From the NCBI GenBank assembly GCA_934462715.1, contig CAKSIJ010000013.1, forward strand, positions 1 to 64,000: a stretch of 64,000 nt of DNA, in the 5' to 3' direction. Position numbers and translations under genes: made by a program. The notes beneath the pieces are model-generated. The model ran no database searches. It was given only the letters and a program-made list of their open reading frames with translations, and was not told the origin of the DNA. This DNA comes from an uncultured Clostridia bacterium. Its GTDB lineage: Bacteria > Bacillota > Clostridia > UBA1381. Every line of letters begins with the position of its first letter. Positions within the stretch are counted from its first letter, which is position 1. Of this stretch, positions 1-8,952 are shown piece after piece.

Positions 1-140
1 GAATGACAACCTCTATATATTAACACATCTTTCTCCCTTTGTCAACACTTTTTTACATTTTTCTTCCTGTTTGTGAAAATATAACAATATCATCAATGCA
101 TTTCTGTAATTCAAAAGGCATATATTATAACTCAACAGAA

Positions 141-176
141 AACTGCGGCGGCAGATTAAAATCCGCCGCCGCAGTT
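141..176 (-). terminator. Hairpin terminator of the GyrI-like gene
   Basis: A perfect 12-bp inverted repeat (AACTGCGGCGGC at 141-152 and its complement at 165-176) lies just past the stop codon of the 190-471 gene. On the minus strand the stem is followed by a short T-rich stretch, so it can act as an intrinsic terminator. The first 140 bases of the window are AT-rich and show no gene. Confidence 0.7.
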
Positions 177-189
177 TAAGCGGTTCATA

Positions 190-471
190 TTATTTTTTCT
201 TTTCAACCGCAATCCATACTTCGCAAGTATAATCCGTATTCTGCACATCAGCATCGGGATAACTTTCAATTTCAATTCCGCAGGGCTGATATTCGCTTGC
301 CGGGAAAAATTCCGTACATATATACTTATACACCTTTCGGAAAGCCTCCGGCATCTTGCCGATGCATTTTAAAACAGCGTAAGTATGCGCAGGAATTCTT
401 TCGACAGTCAGAAAATCCTCCGTAATTTTTTCTCCATTATAATGCGCACCGATACCGTAAGGGAAATCCAT
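190..471 (-). CDS. Small GyrI-like / AraC effector-binding domain protein
   Basis: A 93-residue protein made only of the C-terminal half of a GyrI-like (SbmC/AraC effector-binding) domain, with the recognisable stretches VERIPAHTYAVLKCIG and CEVWIAVEKK at the end. Such domains bind small hydrophobic ligands or shield gyrase; family members are usually about 150 residues, so this one is short. The start is supported by AGGAG 8 nt upstream of the ATG, so it appears to be a free-standing short gene rather than a mis-called fragment. It is transcribed alone, ending at the hairpin at 141-176. The ligand is unknown. A decayed longer gene is the alternative. Confidence 0.65.
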   Translation of the reverse strand: MDFPYGIGAHYNGEKITEDFLTVERIPAHTYAVLKCIGKMPEAFRKVYKYICTEFFPASEYQPCGIEIESYPDADVQNTDYTCEVWIAVEKKK

Positions 472-552
472 TGCATTTTCTCCTTTCCGATATACTGATT
501 ATACCTCATGACGAAGCACTTTCCCTTTTTGTGCTTTGATGTGGCAGATATA

Positions 553-1296
553 TCATTTTATAAGCTTTTCGACCGCCGAACCGTCTATTTGATTTACTGT
601 AACAAACTTTCCGTCATAAAACACAGCCCAGTTGTTAAACACGCACGGAAGTGATTTTGCTTTTTCAAGCGAGTCTACCAAAACAAATTTTGACGGAATG
701 TTTCTGTCGGTGCAATATTTTTGCAGCTTTTCAATCCTTTGATAAATATAAGGACATTGATAATCGTAGTAAACCGTCAATTCTTTATCATTGATTTCCT
801 GTTTTACAGATTTTGCAAACTTCGGTTTTGTGCCGTCAAAGGATAATGCAAGCAACCTGTACCCGTCAGCTGTTTCGTCAACCGGTACAAACCCGAATTT
901 TTTGGCAAATTTTTGATCCGAGAGCCAGTTTTTTTGAGTTTTTGCGCCGAGCATACATATGCCTGATTTACCGTTCGCCTTTGCGTCATTTATACAATAC
1001 TCCATCAGCTGACGGCCGTAACCGCTTCCTTTCGGAGTGCCCTGCACCCAAAGACAATACATATAGTAATAATTTTCTCCCTCAATCGGCACCCACGCTT
1101 TTTCAAGCGGCGCATATTCTATAAACACACAGCCGTTTACATTCATTTTTCTGAAAATGTGACCCTCAGCCATCCGCTCCGACAACCAGCTGCGTTTAGC
1201 TTCTATTCCAGAATGACCCTTTTTCATTCTGATAATGCAGCACAAATGCTCATCTGCAACATTTTCGGGGGTTAAATTCACAAATTCTTTATCCAT
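553..1296 (-). CDS. YoaP-like GNAT acetyltransferase with thioredoxin-like C-terminal domain
   Basis: A 247-residue two-domain protein of the YoaP type. Residues ~1-150 form a GNAT N-acetyltransferase domain, with the acetyl-CoA loop region GTPKGSGYGRQLMEYCIND. Residues ~165-247 form the YoaP C-terminal domain, a thioredoxin-like fold opening with YYDYQCPYIYQR, where a single Cys-Pro replaces a CxxC. The substrate is not known for the family. Its start overlaps the stop of the upstream paralogue (1289-2050) by 8 bp, so the two are translationally coupled and co-transcribed. The two proteins are alike along their whole length, which points to a tandem duplication. Confidence 0.8.
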   Translation of the reverse strand: MDKEFVNLTPENVADEHLCCIIRMKKGHSGIEAKRSWLSERMAEGHIFRKMNVNGCVFIEYAPLEKAWVPIEGENYYYMYCLWVQGTPKGSGYGRQLMEYCINDAKANGKSGICMLGAKTQKNWLSDQKFAKKFGFVPVDETADGYRLLALSFDGTKPKFAKSVKQEINDKELTVYYDYQCPYIYQRIEKLQKYCTDRNIPSKFVLVDSLEKAKSLPCVFNNWAVFYDGKFVTVNQIDGSAVEKLIK

Positions 1297-2050
1297 TCGA
1301 TTGATTCTCCTGTAAAATTTTTATATACTTCTTGTCCGACAAAATTTCGTTGGTTACATATTCACCGTTGTAAAACAGTGCATATGTTGTGGCAGGGGCA
1401 GGAACATTCTGCGCTTCTTCTTTTGTTGTTATATGTATCGAACGAAACGGAACATTATTTTCATTTGCGATATTTTCAATCACCGGAACATACTTTGCCG
1501 TGAAGGGGCATTGATTGGTGTAATACAAAACATAACCCTTATCATCAATATGCGGAGCTTTGGCGCACTCCTTGAATTTCGGTTTATTCTCATCATTATC
1601 AAATGGCAGGTGCCAAAGCTGAATACCGCTGCTGCTTTCATCACAAACTGAAAATCCTTTATGTGCCAAAAACTTTGGATCTGCAAGAAATCCTCTTTTC
1701 TTTTTTGACGACAGTATGCACATACCTCTTTTGCCCTTTTTTCGGCTGTCATCAACAGCGTAATCGAGCAAATCCGTCGAAAAACCGTGTCCCTTAAACG
1801 ACCCCGAAACCCACAGGCAGTCAATGTACATATATCCGTCAGCCTCAATCGGCACCCACGCATTTTCGGCAGGAATAAATTCAATAAAGCATTTACCCCT
1901 TTCCACGCTTTTATAAAATACAAGACCGTCATCAAACCGTTCGGTAAGCCATGCTTTTTTGGACGATACCTGAATATCCTTGTTGTTTGAAATTGCACAG
2001 CAAATATGTTCTTTTTCAATATTATCTTTAGTAACGTTAATATAATCCAT
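1289..2050 (-). CDS. YoaP-like GNAT acetyltransferase, tandem paralogue
   Basis: About 253 residues with the same architecture as the next gene: an N-terminal GNAT domain (GSFKGHGFSTDLLDYAVDD is the acetyl-CoA binding loop) and a C-terminal YoaP domain beginning YYTNQCPFTAKY. The chosen ATG begins MDYINVTKDNIEKEHICCAI, which aligns with the start of the paralogue. GGAG lies about 15 nt upstream, which is long, so an in-frame ATG at 2086 or an unusual start cannot be excluded. It is the first gene of a two-gene minus-strand operon. Function beyond acyl transfer is not known. Confidence 0.78.
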   Translation of the reverse strand: MDYINVTKDNIEKEHICCAISNNKDIQVSSKKAWLTERFDDGLVFYKSVERGKCFIEFIPAENAWVPIEADGYMYIDCLWVSGSFKGHGFSTDLLDYAVDDSRKKGKRGMCILSSKKKRGFLADPKFLAHKGFSVCDESSSGIQLWHLPFDNDENKPKFKECAKAPHIDDKGYVLYYTNQCPFTAKYVPVIENIANENNVPFRSIHITTKEEAQNVPAPATTYALFYNGEYVTNEILSDKKYIKILQENQSNG

Positions 2051-2146
2051 AATTCTGACTATTTTCTCCTTTTTGTACGGCAGCATTTAAACATATATAA
2101 TATGTCCGATTTTCAAGTCATTTCAGCAAAAAAATATGCAAACATA

Positions 2147-2190
2147 AAAAATCACCTCAACAAAGCTTACGTTCCATCAAGGTGATTTTT
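2147..2190 (-). terminator. Terminator of the ThuA/dehydrogenase operon
   Basis: The inverted repeat AAAATCACCT ... AGGTGATTTT (11 bp, 2147-2157 with 2180-2190) lies directly after the ThuA-like gene. Read on the minus strand it ends in a T run, as expected of an intrinsic terminator. Confidence 0.75.
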
Positions 2191-2202
2191 GTTAATTACC
2201 TG

Positions 2203-2931
2203 TTATTGCTTATCTTCCTCACCGGGTTTTCTTACCCACGGGCATTCAAGCTTATCAACTCTGTTAACAGGAACTGCCCATCTTACCGCATTTTTAATAA
2301 CGGTCTGAACGTCCTTGTTATAGTAAGTCGGATATGATTCATGTCCGGGCTGGAAATAGAATATTTTTCCGTTTCCTCTTACATAGCAGCAACCCGAACG
2401 GAAAGCTTCTCCGCCCTCGTACCAGCCGAGCAATACAACCTTTTGGGGTTCGGGTACGCCGAACGGTTCTCCGTACATTTCCTCATGCTCAAGCTCAAAA
2501 TATTTTCCCAAGCCTTGTGTTATCGGGTGTCCGGGATCTACAACCCAAACTCTTTCCATATCTCCGTCCTCTCTCCAGCAAAGGTTACAGGTTGTACCCA
2601 TAAGTCTTTTGAAAGGCTTTGAATGGTGTGCGGAATGTAAGAATATCATTCCCATACCCTTTAATACGGCGTCCTGAACTCTGTCAACTACCTCGTCGGG
2701 TACCTCGCCGTGTGCCATATGACCCCACCAGATCAAAACATCTGTATTGTCGAGAACCTCCTGTGTAAGTCCACAGTCGGGATCGGCAAGAGTTGCGCAT
2801 CTTACTTCAATATCGTCCTCCTTGCCCAAAAAATCGGCAATGGCACCGTGAATACCCTTTGGGTATATTTTTCCGATGTTCTCGTCCTGCACTTCATGCT
2901 TATATTCATTCCAAACAGTAACTCTGATCAT
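2203..2931 (-). CDS. ThuA-like domain protein (trehalose utilisation family)
   Basis: A protein of ~242 residues with the ThuA glutamine-amidotransferase-like fold. The typical DVLIWWGHMAHGEVPDEVVDR stretch carries the WWGH motif, and GKIFYFQPGHESYPTYY near the end is the conserved closing motif. ThuA-like proteins are linked to disaccharide or keto-sugar metabolism but have no settled reaction. The start was moved to the ATG preceded by AGGAGG with 7-nt spacing. It is the last gene of a minus-strand set with a Gfo/Idh/MocA dehydrogenase and a TIM-barrel isomerase, a frequent combination in keto-sugar or inositol catabolic loci. Confidence 0.85.
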   Translation of the reverse strand: MIRVTVWNEYKHEVQDENIGKIYPKGIHGAIADFLGKEDDIEVRCATLADPDCGLTQEVLDNTDVLIWWGHMAHGEVPDEVVDRVQDAVLKGMGMIFLHSAHHSKPFKRLMGTTCNLCWREDGDMERVWVVDPGHPITQGLGKYFELEHEEMYGEPFGVPEPQKVVLLGWYEGGEAFRSGCCYVRGNGKIFYFQPGHESYPTYYNKDVQTVIKNAVRWAVPVNRVDKLECPWVRKPGEEDKQ

Positions 2932-2967
2932 GTTTTTTCCTCCTATCATATTTACAGCTGTTACAGC

Positions 2968-4035
2968 TTATATATTTGTCTTGATAGCCTCTGACTTTTC
3001 ATCCGACTCAAAAGCGGCTTCCATAACTTTCATTACACGAAGTGCCTGTTCCGGTTTGATTGTCAGTTCTGCCTTGCCCTCGATTGCGTCAACCATCTGA
3101 TTGTAAACAACGGTAAGATCGTCAACAACGTCAAGCGGTTCTGAAATTGTGATTGTTTCGGTAGACTTTTCGCTTCTCGGAGCCATAGTCTTTGTAGGAC
3201 CTGCCTTTGTATAAACAATTTCTTCGCCCCATTTGTCCTCTTTATCGGTACATCTTACAATTTTACCGTCACAGTTCCAGTCGTCAATCTGAAGCGTTCC
3301 CTTTTCGCCGAGAACATACCATCTTGGGTGCGTAATGTAATTGTTGGTTGAAACCTCTATGTGAGCGAGCAGACCGCTTTCAAAGGTAATATCCAGACGG
3401 AAGTTATCGTCAACCTCCGGATACTGCAAGCTGAACATCTTGCAGAATACGTTTACTACCTTTTCATCTATCATGTACATAAGCTGGTCGATAAGATGAA
3501 CACCCCAGTCAAGCATCATGCCGCCGCCGAGTCTTTTAATTGTTCTCCAGCCCGTCGGCATACCTCTCGACCCCTCAACTCTCGATTCGATAACATACGG
3601 CTTGCCGATTAAGCCCTCCTCAACCTTTCTTCTCATAAGAACAAAATCCTTGTTTGTTCTTCTGTTCTGATCGATTGTAAATACTTTGCCGCAGCGTTTT
3701 GCAACAGCCATTATTTCTTCAAGCTCAGCCGAGCTGATTGTTACCGGCTTTTCGCAGATAACATTTTTTCCGGCTTCAAGTGCTTTGATGGCAAGTTCTT
3801 TATGTACTTCGTTTGATGTGGAAACAAGTATGATGTCTATTTCATCATCTGCAAGCATTGCGTCAAATGACGGATAGTCTATCAAGCCTTTCTTATGTGC
3901 AAGCTCATATTTTTCGGGGTTAATATCATATACACCCTTATGAACGGCTCTTTCAAACTTTGTATTTTGCAGTGTGTCAACATGGTAATTCGCCATACCT
4001 CCGAAGCCGATAATTCCTACTTTATGTTGTGCCAT
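2968..4035 (-). CDS. Gfo/Idh/MocA family oxidoreductase
   Basis: A 355-residue NAD(P)-dependent dehydrogenase. The Rossmann motif GIIGFGGMANYH sits at the N-terminus, the diagnostic EKPVTISSAELEE (the EKP motif) follows at about residue 95, and the C-terminal half is a GFO_IDH_MocA_C domain with GGGMMLDWGVHLIDQL. These enzymes oxidise sugars or cyclitols; the substrate cannot be read from sequence. The true start is MAQHKVGIIG, preceded by GGAG; the in-frame extension upstream is not family-like. The ribosome binding site is fused to a GC-rich palindrome that recurs elsewhere in the window. The gene lies between the ThuA-like gene and the isomerase and is probably co-transcribed with them. 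Confidence 0.88.
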   Translation of the reverse strand: MAQHKVGIIGFGGMANYHVDTLQNTKFERAVHKGVYDINPEKYELAHKKGLIDYPSFDAMLADDEIDIILVSTSNEVHKELAIKALEAGKNVICEKPVTISSAELEEIMAVAKRCGKVFTIDQNRRTNKDFVLMRRKVEEGLIGKPYVIESRVEGSRGMPTGWRTIKRLGGGMMLDWGVHLIDQLMYMIDEKVVNVFCKMFSLQYPEVDDNFRLDITFESGLLAHIEVSTNNYITHPRWYVLGEKGTLQIDDWNCDGKIVRCTDKEDKWGEEIVYTKAGPTKTMAPRSEKSTETITISEPLDVVDDLTVVYNQMVDAIEGKAELTIKPEQALRVMKVMEAAFESDEKSEAIKTNI

Positions 4036-4158
4036 TTTAATTCTCCAATCCGCCGCCGTGCGGCATTTTCCGATTTGTTGATAAAAGTCATATACACAAA
4101 TCTTGAAATTTCGCTCTTTTAAGACTTGCATATTTCCGAAATAAAAACGCTTATGTGA

Positions 4159-5124
4159 TTATACCCACCACATATCTCCGGCATTTTCGTGTATAAGGAC
4201 GTTCTTCAGGAAAGCAATTGCCTTTTCAAGACCCTCTGTAGGTGACATCAAAGCGTCCTCATGCTCAATGCTGATTGCTCCGTCATAGCCTACAATCTTA
4301 AGTGCGCTTATTATATCGTTCCAAACCTCATAGCCGTGACCGTATCCGATAGTTCTGAATACCCAACCTCTGCCGGCAACGTCAGCCAGAGTCTTTGTGT
4401 CAAGCACGCCGTTAACCTTTGTATTGTATTCGTCAATCTTTGTATCCTTTGCATGGAAGTGATAAATAGCTCCCTTTAATGCTTTGATAGCATAAACAGG
4501 ATCTATACCCTGCCAGAACAAATGGCTCGGATCGAAGTTTGCGCCGATAATATCGCCTACGGCAGCTCTTAACTTCAATAAGGTTTCGGGGTTGTATACA
4601 ACAAATCCCGGGTGCATTTCAAAAGCTATCTTCTTAATGTTGTGTTCTTTGGCAAATTTCGCCATATCTTTCCAGTAAGGAATAACCTTTTCCTCCCACT
4701 GCCACTTTAAGATTTCCGCATAATCGGTAGGCCATGCGCAGGTTACCCAGTTAGGATTCTTTGATTCCTCGCAGTCGCCCGGGCAGCCGGCAAAACCGAC
4801 TATCGTGTCAACTCCCAAAGCTTCTGCCGCAAGAATTGCATTTTTAAACTGGTTATGAAAATCCTCAGCGATCTTTTTGTTCGGGTGCAGCGGATTTCCG
4901 TGACAGCTTATAGCTGAAATTTCAATATTGTATTTCTTCAGCAAACTTTTGTATTCGTCAATCTTCTGCTGATTTCCGATAACCTCGCAAGGCTTTAAGT
5001 GTGCGTCGCCGGGGTAACCGCCTGCGCCTATTTCAATGCATTGAACGCCCAGATCGGACAAATACTTCAATGCGTCCTCAAAAGGCATATAATTAATAAC
5101 CGGATTCATTACTCCCAATTTCAT
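4159..5124 (-). CDS. Sugar phosphate isomerase/epimerase (xylose isomerase-like TIM barrel)
   Basis: About 321 residues of the AP_endonuc_2 / IolE-like TIM-barrel family. Metal-site regions are visible in KIAFEMHPGFVVYN, GANFDPSHLFWQG, IYHFHAKDTKID and GYDGAISIEHEDAL, which carry the usual Glu, Asp/His, His and Glu ligands. Members isomerise or epimerise keto-sugars or remove water from inosose; the exact substrate is open. The start chosen is MKLGVMNPV. It heads an operon continuing into the Gfo/Idh/MocA and ThuA-like genes, so it likely supplies or accepts the keto-sugar handled by those proteins. Confidence 0.85.
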   Translation of the reverse strand: MKLGVMNPVINYMPFEDALKYLSDLGVQCIEIGAGGYPGDAHLKPCEVIGNQQKIDEYKSLLKKYNIEISAISCHGNPLHPNKKIAEDFHNQFKNAILAAEALGVDTIVGFAGCPGDCEESKNPNWVTCAWPTDYAEILKWQWEEKVIPYWKDMAKFAKEHNIKKIAFEMHPGFVVYNPETLLKLRAAVGDIIGANFDPSHLFWQGIDPVYAIKALKGAIYHFHAKDTKIDEYNTKVNGVLDTKTLADVAGRGWVFRTIGYGHGYEVWNDIISALKIVGYDGAISIEHEDALMSPTEGLEKAIAFLKNVLIHENAGDMWWV

Positions 5125-5168
5125 ATGTATTACCAACCTTTCATTAAAAATCATTCAATCAATCAGCA

Positions 5169-5600
5169 TTACCTTAAATGAAGCTTTTCCAAAACTCTTA
5201 AATAAATAAAGCGTATTTTTCTCGGATAATATTGCCGGACTATTTTCTTCACATATTCCTTATACTTCTCGTCGGTCACTTCAATCAGCTTGTCGCCGCG
5301 CAGAAAACCCGTCATAACTCCTATGATTCTGTCGGTTGTTATATCACGCTCGTTGTTGATTCTGTTATCGCCGCGGATTACGTATCCGTCATTTTTGCAG
5401 ACCTTGACAATTCTGTGCATAACATAACGTTCTCCGCGCTTGTACAGCGCAACGTCATATTTTTTCGGTTTTTGCTTCGGCACCTCGACAACCACTCTGT
5501 CTATGCCCTCTCTGAGCAGCGGCATCATGCTGTCGCCCTTAACACCTCCGACATACACGCCCTTTTCCCGAAGTATTTCGTCTATATGAGTAAATTCCAT
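5169..5600 (-). CDS. S24/S26 family peptidase without membrane anchor
   Basis: A 143-residue protein of the signal peptidase/LexA serine protease fold. The nucleophile motif is VKGDSMMP (residues ~19-26). YDVALYKRGERYVMHRIVKV and VIRGDNRINNE match the central signal-peptidase boxes. The usual catalytic Lys is not obvious because box D is altered. There is no signal peptide or transmembrane segment, so it is either cytosolic or peripheral. In Clostridia such proteins occur as orphans and their substrates are unknown. It stands upstream of the isomerase operon with only a short gap and may be co-transcribed by chance. Confidence 0.75.
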   Translation of the reverse strand: MEFTHIDEILREKGVYVGGVKGDSMMPLLREGIDRVVVEVPKQKPKKYDVALYKRGERYVMHRIVKVCKNDGYVIRGDNRINNERDITTDRIIGVMTGFLRGDKLIEVTDEKYKEYVKKIVRQYYPRKIRFIYLRVLEKLHLR

Positions 5601-5710
5601 AAACCCGTCCTCTGCTGATTCTTTTTATATAGGCTTATCAGGCAATCGCAGATTTTCCGCAATTACCTGATTTCACCCTGTTTTTAATTTTACACATTTA
5701 TATGTATCGC

Positions 5711-6787
5711 TTAAAACTCGATTGTCTTGCCTGTTTTTGCGCTTTCGTAGATAGCTTCAAGAACCTTTGTAACGACGAATGCCTGTTCCGGCTTTACGAG
5801 CGGCTCTTTGTCGTTGATAACCGCATCAATCCACTGTCTTGCTTCAACATCGGCTGCACTTGCTGTTTCTCCGTCGAAGAAAGCAACTCCGCCTGCGGCA
5901 CAGTCAACCTTTTCGATTACCTGCTTGTTGTATTTAATTTTGTTTATACGAAGTCCGTCGTGGCAGTCTGCGCCTGCCTTTGTACCTGCGAGCATACACA
6001 TAGCTTCTCTCGGCTCTGCAAGATTGATTGCCCAGCTGCTCTTAACGATTATTGTAGCTCCGTCCTCCATTGTAACGAAACCGAATGCCGAATCCTCAGC
6101 AGTATACTTTTCGGGATCCCAGTCACCCCAAGCGTTTCCTGCACGCTTTTGGTTACTGAGCTTTTTATAAACAGAACCTTTAACAGATTTAACCTTATAG
6201 TTGTTCATGTGCCAGAGTGTGAGGTCAAGTGCGTGTGTTCCGATGTCTATCAACGGACCGCCGCCCTGCTTTTCTTCATCAATAAATACGCCCCATGTAG
6301 GAACTGCTCTTCTTCTGATAGCTTCAGCTTCAGCGTAATAGATTTCACCAAGCTCGCCGTTTTCGCAAGCCTCATGCAAAGCCTGCTGTTCGGCAGTGAA
6401 TCTGTTCTGATAACCGATTGTGAGCTTCATGCCGGTTCTCTTCTGAGCGTCAAGCATTGCTTGAGCCTGTTCAACGTTCTTAGCCATAGGCTTCTCGCAC
6501 ATTACGTGGCAGCCTGCCTCCATAGCGGCGATAGACGCCGGAGCGTGCACATTGTTAGGTGTGCAAACGTGAACAACGTCAAGCTTTTCGTTTTTGAGCA
6601 TTTCGTTGAAATCCTCATATGCCTTTGCACCCTCAACGCCATATTCCTTAGCTGCCTTTTCGGCTCTTTCAACGATAATATCGCAGAATGCAACCAATTC
6701 AACCTCTTTGATTTTTTTCAGTGCGGGCAGATGCTTACCGTTTGCGATACCTCCGCAGCCGATAATACCGAGTCTTACTTTTTCCAT
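5711..6787 (-). CDS. Gfo/Idh/MocA family oxidoreductase
   Basis: A 358-residue NAD(P)-dependent dehydrogenase with the Rossmann motif GIIGCGGIANGKHLP at the start, CEKPMAKNVEQAQAM (EKP motif) near residue 97, and GGGPLIDIGTHALDLTLWHM in the C-terminal domain. The start has AGGAGG 9 nt upstream. It is distinct in sequence from the other Gfo/Idh/MocA protein here and is separated from that operon by the peptidase gene. The divergent AraC gene at 7131 is a plausible regulator. The substrate, a sugar or cyclitol, is unknown. Confidence 0.88.
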   Translation of the reverse strand: MEKVRLGIIGCGGIANGKHLPALKKIKEVELVAFCDIIVERAEKAAKEYGVEGAKAYEDFNEMLKNEKLDVVHVCTPNNVHAPASIAAMEAGCHVMCEKPMAKNVEQAQAMLDAQKRTGMKLTIGYQNRFTAEQQALHEACENGELGEIYYAEAEAIRRRAVPTWGVFIDEEKQGGGPLIDIGTHALDLTLWHMNNYKVKSVKGSVYKKLSNQKRAGNAWGDWDPEKYTAEDSAFGFVTMEDGATIIVKSSWAINLAEPREAMCMLAGTKAGADCHDGLRINKIKYNKQVIEKVDCAAGGVAFFDGETASAADVEARQWIDAVINDKEPLVKPEQAFVVTKVLEAIYESAKTGKTIEF

Positions 6788-7130
6788 GTTTTTTTCCTCC
6801 TTGAAGTTTTACTTTATAATTTTTTACTTTCTTTCAATGTATTGTCAAATACCTCAATACATTTAGAATTATAACACATTCATAAAAGCAATAATATAAT
6901 TAACCTATCAAAAAATATAACTTTTTTGTCATAGTTATTAATTATGCACTATTTTAAAGTATTTTTTTCAACACTTTTAACGAATGATGTGCCAATGCCT
7001 TTAAAACTGTTGATAATTAAAGTATATTGTTGTATAATTATATCCGTTCAAATTCATGATTTTGTAAAAGTATATTATTTAAATGAGAAATTAATATTAC
7101 TTTTTTGTTTTAAAAGGTACGGTTAATATT
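6788..7130. other. Divergent intergenic region (343 bp)
   Basis: An AT-rich spacer between the minus-strand dehydrogenase and the plus-strand AraC gene. It contains the promoter at 7010-7038. I see no RNA structure or small gene in the rest; AraC binding sites would be expected here but I cannot identify them. Confidence 0.6.
7010..7038 (+). promoter_or_regulatory. Sigma-A type promoter of the AraC gene
   Basis: TTGATA at 7010-7015 and TATAAT at 7033-7038 are separated by 17 bp, about 95 bp upstream of the AraC start codon. Confidence 0.6.
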
Positions 7131-8021
7131 ATGGATAATAAAAAGCTCGACGAGGGAAAAGTCATAGAAAACGGAATAACTCAGCCGATGTGCGTACACA
7201 CGCAAAACTCCTCCGGTATGCATATTTGTGCCGGTGCCCATATGCACGATTATATAGAGATGCTGTACTGCACCAAAGGCAAGTATATTATATGGCTCAA
7301 CGGCAACCAATACACCTTTTCAAAGGGCGATCTTGTCATAATCAACTCCCGCGAGGTTCATACGATTTATTCCGCAACCGAGGGCGATGGCTCATACATC
7401 TGCGCCCGTTTTCTTCCCGACATACTTTATATATCGACCGTTTCGGCATTTGATGTAAAGTATGTGCTTCCTTTCATGCTGAACAACTCCAGTCATCAGC
7501 GAGTATTCAGTGCAGAAGAAATATCGAATACTTTCATTCCGTATCTGATGAATGAAATGCTCGGCGAATGGAGCCGCAGGGAATATGGCTATGAGCTTGC
7601 GGTCAAAACCGATATTTCCAGAATATTTTTGTGGATAGTCCGCTACTGGAACAGCCTTAACGTTGACATTTCCACACCCAACATCTCCAGTGAGGAGATG
7701 ATAGACTGCATGAAAATGGCTTTGGATTATATCTCAAAAAACTATTCCGACGATATAAAAGCGTCGGAGGTTGCTGATATGTGCAATCTGAGCTACAGCT
7801 ATTTTTCAAGAATATTCAAGCAATATATGAAAAAAAGCTTTTCCGAATATCTTAATTATATCAGACTGAGCAACGCCGAAAAGCTGCTTGCCTCAACCGA
7901 TAAGCCTATCACCGAAATCGCATCGGAATGTGGTTTTGCGACATCAAGCTACTTTATAAAGCAATTCAGGGAGCATAAAAATATCTCTCCGAAGCAGTTC
8001 CGCAAAATGTTTATGAAATAG
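7131..8021 (+). CDS. AraC family transcriptional regulator
   Basis: A 296-residue protein with an N-terminal cupin-like sensor domain (residues ~25-110, with HMHDYIEMLYCTKGKY as the first cupin strand) and a C-terminal double helix-turn-helix (residues ~195-296). The second helix-turn-helix region includes ITEIASECGFATSSYFIKQF and ends PKQFRKMF, as is usual for AraC proteins. It probably senses a sugar and controls the divergent dehydrogenase at 6787, or the GH2 gene at 8953. Its stop codon abuts that of the convergent AraC gene. Confidence 0.9.
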   Translation: MDNKKLDEGKVIENGITQPMCVHTQNSSGMHICAGAHMHDYIEMLYCTKGKYIIWLNGNQYTFSKGDLVIINSREVHTIYSATEGDGSYICARFLPDILYISTVSAFDVKYVLPFMLNNSSHQRVFSAEEISNTFIPYLMNEMLGEWSRREYGYELAVKTDISRIFLWIVRYWNSLNVDISTPNISSEEMIDCMKMALDYISKNYSDDIKASEVADMCNLSYSYFSRIFKQYMKKSFSEYLNYIRLSNAEKLLASTDKPITEIASECGFATSSYFIKQFREHKNISPKQFRKMFMK

Positions 8022-8831
8022 CTATCTGATTTTTCTGTATTCGGTCGGTGCTTTGCCTGTTTTTTTCCTGAATACCGCCGAAAAATAGTGTTCGTCGGCA
8101 AACCCGAACCGATAAGCTATTTCTTTAATCGGCATATTGGTATTTTGTATGATGGTTTTTGCGTTCAATATCTTGTTTTCCAGAAGATACTCGTAAGGCG
8201 TCTTGTTAAAGCCGCGCTTGAAAATGCGTATCGTCTGCGATTCGCTGCGGTATATTAATTTTGCCAGCTCCGACACCGAAATATTTTTTTCCGTGTGCAG
8301 ATCAATGTATTTTTTCAGCATTACCGCCTCGTCCCGAAGCTCCTCCGGGCGCACAGCTTTTTCTGCCATGTACCCGAGCAGCTCAATGTAAACACCGGAG
8401 CATTTTCTGTTTATTTCCTCCGGAGATAATGTATTATTCTCACAAATTTCAAGTATTCTGCTTAAATATCCGTAAGTATCAACCCCTTTTAAAACTACGT
8501 TTTTATCAAGTCCGTAAATCCTTACCGCTTCATTCAAAAGAGGACCGGTTGCATTGAACCATATTTTTTTCCACGGCTGCACCTTGTCTGCATAATAATA
8601 GTGTCTTTTGTTGTAGTTAAGAATATATGAATCTCCGGCTTCCGCAGTATATTTTTTCCCGTCAAGCTCAATGTAGCCCCTACCGGAGATTACATACTCC
8701 ACCGTAAATATATCCATGCCGTATCTTTCAATCACATAATCGGGATTTTCATATGTTATTCCGGCAAGCATTATTTTAAACGGGCTTTTAGACGATATTA
8801 TCGGCGGCATTACTATATATTCATTATCCAT
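8022..8831 (-). CDS. AraC family transcriptional regulator
   Basis: A 269-residue regulator with an N-terminal AraC-type ligand-binding cupin (EYVISGRGYIELDGKKY) and a C-terminal double helix-turn-helix containing IKEIAYRFGFADEHYFSAVF and the closing TGKAPTEYRKI. It is divergent from the GH2 gene at 8953, with about 120 bp between the starts, so it most likely activates that hydrolase in response to a sugar released from its substrate. It converges on, and directly abuts, the other AraC gene. Confidence 0.9.
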   Translation of the reverse strand: MDNEYIVMPPIISSKSPFKIMLAGITYENPDYVIERYGMDIFTVEYVISGRGYIELDGKKYTAEAGDSYILNYNKRHYYYADKVQPWKKIWFNATGPLLNEAVRIYGLDKNVVLKGVDTYGYLSRILEICENNTLSPEEINRKCSGVYIELLGYMAEKAVRPEELRDEAVMLKKYIDLHTEKNISVSELAKLIYRSESQTIRIFKRGFNKTPYEYLLENKILNAKTIIQNTNMPIKEIAYRFGFADEHYFSAVFRKKTGKAPTEYRKIR

Positions 8832-8952
8832 GCGTGTTTTCCTAACCTTTTTATCAATTTTATCTATTTATTTATTATAATTATAGCATTATAATATAAA
8901 AAAGTAAATAGTTTTATAAAATTTTCGTATTAAACGAAACAGGAGGTATTAT

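Noticed and set aside
5702..6874. Long plus-strand open frame of 390 codons opposite the Gfo/Idh/MocA gene
   Set aside because: It is antisense to a clear dehydrogenase with conserved motifs and has an unusual Cys/Ser/Phe-rich composition typical of a shadow frame.
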